The translations under genes were made by a program, and so were the position numbers. The notes under the pieces are model-generated. The model did no database searches. It saw only the letters and a list, made by a program, of their open reading frames with translations, and was not told where the DNA came from. A stretch of DNA of 64,000 nucleotides, from NCBI GenBank assembly GCA_019914945.1, contig CM034111.1:5642001-5706000 (forward strand). Reading direction: 5' to 3'. Every line of letters starts with the position of its first letter. The first letter of the stretch is position 1. Source of the DNA: Typha latifolia. Its lineage: Eukaryota; Streptophyta; Magnoliopsida; Poales; Typhaceae. Of this stretch, positions 59,051-64,000 are shown in pieces.

Positions 59051-59869
59051 TTATAGACTAAGGAACAATTCCTTCAAGATCTGAATTTATTGTAGAAAGC
59101 AGTCCACGCAATCGAGGGAAAATATTCACCAAATATTATTCCATAGTCAGAAAATTACAAAACCAAGTGGAATCGATTCGTAACTTCCTAATTTGTACTG
59201 CAATTGGGAAAAAATACGATATAGTGCGGATGATGGTGGTGGTGATGGGTGAAGTGGATGTCAGGGTTACGAATGATAATGGAGATGAGGGTGGATGTTA
59301 GATGTTGTTTAAAGGATAAAGACGAAGGGGAAAAAAGAGGTTGGGATCCAAAGGAAGAGGGAGGACTCGACAGACGAGGGAGATTAGAAGTTAGGAGAAA
59401 CCTTGCCAACGGTAGAGGTGGTAGGTTGGTGAAGAGGGAGGAGGGAGATTAGGGTAGAGAAGATAGAGAAGATATGAGGCAAGAAAAATCAATAATCCAA
59501 TAACATAATGATTTTGGCTGCCATCCACACCTCTATAGAGGCTAGCCAACAAGACAAAATACAATTATTAACCCTAATTCTAGAAGATTCCTGCCGATTG
59601 CGTTCGAACACGCCCGATTGCATTCGAACATACAGAAGACATTCTTTGTCGATGCGAACACGATGCAGGCGTTTGAACGCTGCATTCGAATATGCCCAAC
59701 CGTGTTCGAACCCGCATTTTGTGTTATCTGTATTTGTGAACATGATATAGGCATTCACAAATGCGTTCAAACGCGCCCCCAACTGTTTTCGAACGCGACC
59801 GACAGAAAATTTATTTTAATGAAAATAAATAACTAATACAATAAGAAAAGACCTTAACTAAATGTATCA
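59051..59869 (-). mobile_element. 5' LTR of element B (E-type)
   Basis: 819 bp. On the minus strand it starts TGATACATTTAG (59869), with a GTTCGAACGC-type array (59810-59590), TATA (CTCTATAGAGG region near 59530) and a CT-rich leader with CACCACCACCATCATCC. Homologous to the element C LTR, in opposite orientation. Confidence 0.9.
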
Positions 59870-60139
59870 CCCAGCAAATTGAGATCTAGGTGGAATGGAT
59901 CCTTTATTATGAAGCGCATCTTTGAGAATGGCGCAATAGAAGTAGATCCTAAATATGGGCATATCTACAAAATCAACAGTCAAAAGCTTAAACCAATCAT
60001 TGACACATTAGTACCTAAAGAAGAGTCTATCTTTCTTGCAGACCCTCTTTACAAGCCTTGACTAGTTTACATTTTTGAGCTCTCAAAGTTTGCTCCAACA
60101 TCTCAAGTGATTTCATTCCATTTTAGTTACTTGTTCCTT
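59870..60139 (+). pseudogene. Athila-like integrase C-terminal fragment
   Basis: 59879-60061 reads MRSRWNGSFIMKRIFENGAI, then HIYKINSQKLKPII. The pattern (R)SRW-GPF----F--GA(V/I)E--------F-(V/I)NGQRLK is the integrase tail of Athila/Tat gypsy elements, which lack a chromodomain. The stop follows DPLYKP at 60061. It is the only remnant of the DNA into which B and C inserted. Confidence 0.65.
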
Positions 60140-60950
60140 TGATATATTTAGTTAGGATCTTTTCTTACTACATTAGTTATCTATTGTCATTAAAATAAAA
60201 TTCTTGTAGGTCGCGTTCGAATGTAGGAGGGGTCGCGTTCGAATGCCCTTGCGAACGCCTGCATCAGGTTCGCAAATACAGAGAACGTGTAATACACATT
60301 CGAATGCCTGCATCACGTTCGCACATGCAGAGAATGTCTTTTGTGTGTTCAAACGCAATCGGGCGCGTTCGAACGCGATCGGCGGGAATCTTCTAGAATT
60401 AGAGTTACTTATTATTTAAGGACTTGTTGGCTAGCCTCTATATATATGTGGATGGCAGCCAAATTCATTATGCTATTAGAATATTGATTTCTTGTCTCTC
60501 TATCATCTATCTACCCTAATCTCTCTCCTCCCTCTTCACTATCCTTCCACCTCTACCATTGGCAAGGTTTCTCCAAACTTCTAATCTCCCTTGACTGTCG
60601 AGCCACTCCTCTTCTTTGGGATCTCGACCACTTCGTTCCCTTCGTCTATATCCCTTAATCACATCCACCATCCACCTCCATCTTTATACCCATCCATAAC
60701 CCGAACATCTACTCCACCCGTCACCACCACCATCACCCACGTTATTCCGTATTTTCATCCCAGTTGTAGTTCGAATCTGTGAAGGGCATAAATACGAAAG
60801 TTGTAGATCAAGAAGTTACGAATCAAATCTACTTGTTTCATAATTTTTTGACTACCAGAGAATATTTGATGAATATTTACCCACAGTTGCTCAAACTGAT
60901 TCCTGTACTACATGCACATCTTGAAGGAATTATTCCATAACCAATCTTTT
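60140..60950 (+). mobile_element. 5' LTR of element C (E-type)
   Basis: Starts TGATATATTTAG. Array at 60212-60376 with an exact GCGTTCGAACGC at 60365, TATA CTCTATATATATG (60436-60448), CT-rich leader. The inner end is blurred: a sequence TTGGTACAAGATC (60959-60971 region) resembles a decayed second primer site just before the real one. Confidence 0.85.
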
Positions 60951-60968
60951 GGTACAAGATCCCATCAA

Positions 60969-60981
60969 TTTGGTATCAGAG
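60969..60981 (+). promoter_or_regulatory. primer binding site of element C
   Basis: TTGGTATCAGAGC, a perfect match to the common initiator Met-tRNA complement. Confidence 0.9.
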
Positions 60982-61005
60982 CAGGCGAACCTCAGACCTC
61001 CATTA

Positions 61006-62793
61006 ATGGTTGAAACAAGAAAGATGACATCAATAAGGAGATCTATGGAGAGAACACCGACAAGGGAAGACTCAATCCACGATGACCCTAACCGTGAGGT
61101 CAATTCCTTTAGAGCGACCACAGCAAGACTGAGTCAACCAACATCCATGGGTGTGAATATGGGCTTGACAGATGAACTTAGAGGCATGTTCCAAACATTG
61201 TTGCATAGAGTTGACGCAATTCAAAAAGATCACAATGATTTCAAGGAATATTTCGTGAACCGATTGGGGCTTCATAAAGGACCAGCGGTGGAACCTCATT
61301 GAACCGCTACCCCATAGGTCCAAGTGCATCATGTGAGTGTCAATGATCCCCTCTTATCTATGCCTACACATCATCCCCCACCTCCGTTACAAAACCCAAG
61401 ACTAGCGGTGGTGGAACTTGAGAGGCGTGCGGCATCGTTGCGCTTCATCGATGAGGAGGATTGGCACTTCGAAGATGAGGTTGATCCCTTTGGAGATGGT
61501 GATGGACATGCTCGAGGATTTAGAGAAGGTGATCAACATGCACAAAGGTTTAGATCTGAACCAAGGATCTTTCGCGAACCCTACAATGCTATTCGGGGGA
61601 GAACTGCACGCTTGGACTTTCTAAAATTCCAAAGCGGTGATCCAACAGATTAGGTGTTTCAAGTTGAATAATACTTTAATTGTTAAGAGACAGCGAAGGA
61701 CACAAAAGTCCATATGGCAAGCTTTCACCTCCAAGGAACGACATTGTATTGGTATAGATTAGTTATTCGTGGAGAAGGATTTACCAGTTTGGCTAACTTT
61801 TGTAGGAGGATTATACGTAGATTTGGGACAGCGACATATGAAGATTTTGCTGCCACATTAAGCAAGATGATTTAGAGGACAACCATATTGGAGTACCAAG
61901 CTGAGTTTGAAAGAGTTAGTAGTCGTTGTGAGCCACCTTGGCCCGAATTGACATTGATGAGCACATTTATTTCAGGGCTGCGAGAGGAGATACAAGCAGA
62001 TGTTCGTGCTCTTTGTCCTACTACTCTTGAGAAGACTTTTGAGAAGGCGGTGAGGATGGAGCAAAAGCATAAGGCTCTAAAGATGGCAGCGAAAACTAAT
62101 TGGGGCAACCGAGATGGGCGGGTTGCACCTAGAACGCCAACTAGAAATTTTGCGGGTTCAAAAACAGCAGCTGTGAGTATTAGACCACGACAAGCTTTGA
62201 GACCTTCTTTTGATATTAGAGGAGGCACAAGACCCCCCGTTCGAACTCTCACACTTGCCCAAGTGGAGGAGCGAAGAGCAAAGGGCCTTTGCTTTCAGTG
62301 CGAGGAACGTTTCACCCCCGATCATTAGTGTTCGAAACCGATCGGGAGTGTGATGCTCATCGATGGTCTTGAGGAGGATGATGAGGTTGTTGATGATGGG
62401 GAGTGTCCAGAGGAGGTCCACGAGAAGGCCGTTGAGGAGGGCTCGGAGGAAGGTATCCAAGCTAAAATATTGATGCATGCATATTCGGGTACTTCCGCGC
62501 CGAGGACGTTACGGGTAGACGGACTCGCTAGAAAACATTGTGTGCACATCCTCATCGATTCGGGGAGTTCACACAACTTTCTAGACGAGAGGTTAGTGAG
62601 AAGATTGGGGTTGTATGCCAAACTGACCATGGGATTTGACGTTGCTATTGGAAACTGCACGAAGCTTAAGGCGGAGAGCTTGTGTCGCCGGGTCGGTATA
62701 CAGGTGCAAGGACATGACATTATTATAGACTTGTATCCATTGGCGCTGCGAGGACCAGACATTGTCCTTAGTACTCAGTGGACCAGACATTGA
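61006..62793 (+). pseudogene. element C gag-protease, one frame with nonsense changes only
   Basis: From ATG 61006 a single reading frame runs to 62793 without any frameshift: MVETRKMTSIRRSMERTPTR, SQPTSMGVNMGLTDELRGMF, PTHHPPPPLQNPRL, HFEDEVDPFGDGDG, GEGFTSLANFCRRIIRRFGT, knuckle-like CFQCEERFTPDH, protease ILIDSGSSHNFLDERLVRRL. It is interrupted by isolated stops near 61303, 61318, 61652, 61670, 61685, 61873 and 62326. Where A or B shows the original codon, each is a C-to-T or G-to-A change (CGA to TGA, CAG to TAG, TGG to TAG, CAA to TAA). Protease ends at 62793 by joining the integrase tail. Confidence 0.9.
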
Positions 62794-63397
62794 GGTGGTG
62801 AATGGACGCATGGCTCCGACGTTACGTGCTTATGATCTAGTGGCATCGGCAGATCGGACGGAGGTGGACTTAGCATTGATGGATTAAGATGCCACATTGA
62901 GGAGGTTGCGCACTCATCTTAAACTTTCTCCAAACCGCATGAAGCAAGTTTATTATTGTAGCCACCAGGAGTAGGAGTTCGACATCGACAATTGGGTGTT
63001 TATGAGGGTACAGTTGTATCGACAAGTGATCTTACGTCCGATGTGTAACCAAAAATTATCTCATCGCTACTTTGGTCTGTTTCAAGTGTTAGAGCGTATT
63101 GGTCCGATTGCATATTAATTGGAGCTGCCAGAGGGGTCGAGAGTGCATCTTGTCTTCCATGTTTTGTTGCTAAGGGAGCGGATTGAAGATCATGAGATTA
63201 TTGGATCAGTTTTACCGGAGTCATTGGAGGAGATTGAGATTGTAGAGCCAGTTCGTGACTTGCCAGACGTCAATGATGACATGGTACCAGATTATAGATG
63301 GAGATTCTAGTCGAGTGGGTCGGTTAGCCATCCAATGAGGCGATATGGGAGTTGGAGACTGATATCTTAGAGCGTTTCCTCGACTTTTCACCTTAAG
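62794..63397 (+). pseudogene. element C integrase C-terminal region
   Basis: VVNGRMAPTLRAYDLVASAD, TEVDLALMD, MKQVYYCSHQE, then VFHVLLLRERIEDHEIIGSV and VEPVRDLPDVNDDMVPDYRW, matching A at 7600-7003. RT, RNase H and the integrase zinc and catalytic domains are absent, a loss of about 2.9 kb by comparison with A and B. The junction lies near 62780, where GGACCAGACATTG is repeated (62754 and 62779). Confidence 0.85.
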
Positions 63398-63423
63398 GGC
63401 AAGGTGGGGGAAGCGTGGTGGGC
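63398..63423 (+). promoter_or_regulatory. polypurine tract of element C
   Basis: GGGCAAGGTGGGGGAAGCGTGG just before the 3' LTR. Confidence 0.75.
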
Positions 63424-64000
63424 TAATACATTTAATTAGGATCTTTTCTTACTGTATTAGTGGTCCATTTTTATTAAAATAAAATTCCTATAGGTCGTGT
63501 TTGAACTCAAGAGGGGTCACATTCGAACGCCCTTGCGAATCCCTGCATTAGGTTTGCAAATACAAAGAATGCGTAATGCACGTTCAAATGCAGTCGGGCG
63601 GGTTTGAACGCCCGCGTTCAAAAGCCTACATTGCGTTCGCACATACATAGACATCTTTTGTACATTCGAACGCAATCGGGCGCATTCGAACGCGATTGGT
63701 GGGAATTTTCTAGAATTAGGGTTACTTATTGTTTTAGGACTTGTTGGCTAGCCTCTATATATATGTGGATGGCAGCCAAATTTATTATGCTATTGAAATA
63801 TTAATTTCTTGTCTCTCTATCATCTATCTACCCTAATCTCTCTCCTCCCTCTTCACCATCCTTCCACCTCTACCGTTGGCAAGGTTTCTCCAAACTTTTA
63901 ATCTCCCTTGACTATTGAGCCACCCCTCTTCTTTGGGATCTCGACCACTTCGTTCCCTTCGTCTATATCCCTTAATCACATGCACCATCCACCTCCATCT
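63424..64000 (+). mobile_element. 3' LTR of element C, cut by the window end
   Basis: Starts TAATACATTTAATTAGG (TG changed to TA) and follows 60140-60720, including the array (63498-63694), TATA CTCTATATATATG (63755) and CT-rich leader. About 230 bp lie beyond the window. Confidence 0.9.

Noticed and set aside
59879..60061. Independent small host gene of 60 codons
   Set aside because: The residues follow the integrase C-terminal pattern of Athila-type elements, and the stretch is bounded by two LTR insertions.

Overview
This is a plant nuclear window that is almost entirely a nested graveyard of LTR retrotransposons. There are no operons, bacterial signals or intact host genes. The pol families (Ty3/gypsy chromoviruses with integrase plus chromodomain-like tails; Ty1/copia of SIRE type and of a Tork-like type), the initiator-Met-tRNA-type primer sites (TTGGTATCAGAGC and variants) and a caffeoyl-CoA O-methyltransferase (CCoAOMT) relic with plant-type introns all say angiosperm. 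The very GC-rich third positions of the CCoAOMT exons hint at a monocot, but that is inference.

Layout, left to right. 224-6152 is a decayed Tekay-type chromovirus. Its 3' LTR is interrupted at 6153 by minus-strand element A (LTR 6153-6975; RNase H-integrase 7003-8935; RT-protease-gag 14296-17047). Element A is itself split by later insertions: a TGATACG-type LTR (8961-9869) and a minus-strand Tekay-like element D (LTR 9901-12035, pol 12036-13822, LTR fragment 13823-14295). A second long-LTR family, called T here, fills 17048-31830: one T LTR (T3) holds another (T2, 17366-28924), and T2 holds a SIRE copia element (17950-25643) that carries an extra ORF. A minus-strand gypsy 5' end (29950-31621) interrupts T3. 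31831-33509 is low-copy or unassigned.

33515-43894 is a single Tork-like copia element (G), framed by a near-matching target duplication. It contains a T LTR with a perfect TTAAT duplication that is legible only after undoing an inversion, a three-fold tandem repeat of the reverse transcriptase, and a solo LTR in its RNase H. A second G fragment (44690-45870) and a T fragment follow. The only recognisable host gene is the broken five-exon CCoAOMT copy (47791-48881, minus). Next come a 3-kb LTR (49100-52122), another gypsy 5' end (52619-53389), a SIRE tail and LTR (53390-54969), minus-strand element B (54970-59869, with a solo LTR in its gag), an Athila-like integrase scrap, and plus-strand element C (60140-64000, cut by the window end). 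B and C are sister copies of A; their 5' LTRs face away from each other across 270 bp.

The most striking unexplained signal is a 12-bp palindrome, GCGTTCGAACGC, with many near copies. It forms short arrays just upstream of the TATA box in LTRs of both superfamilies, and also ahead of the extra ORF of the SIRE element. All protein-coding content has disabling lesions except the extra ORF at 24583-25056, which is open. Comparing copies inside the window (A/B/C, the two SIREs, the two G copies) gives the insertion order, empty sites and mutation types described below.
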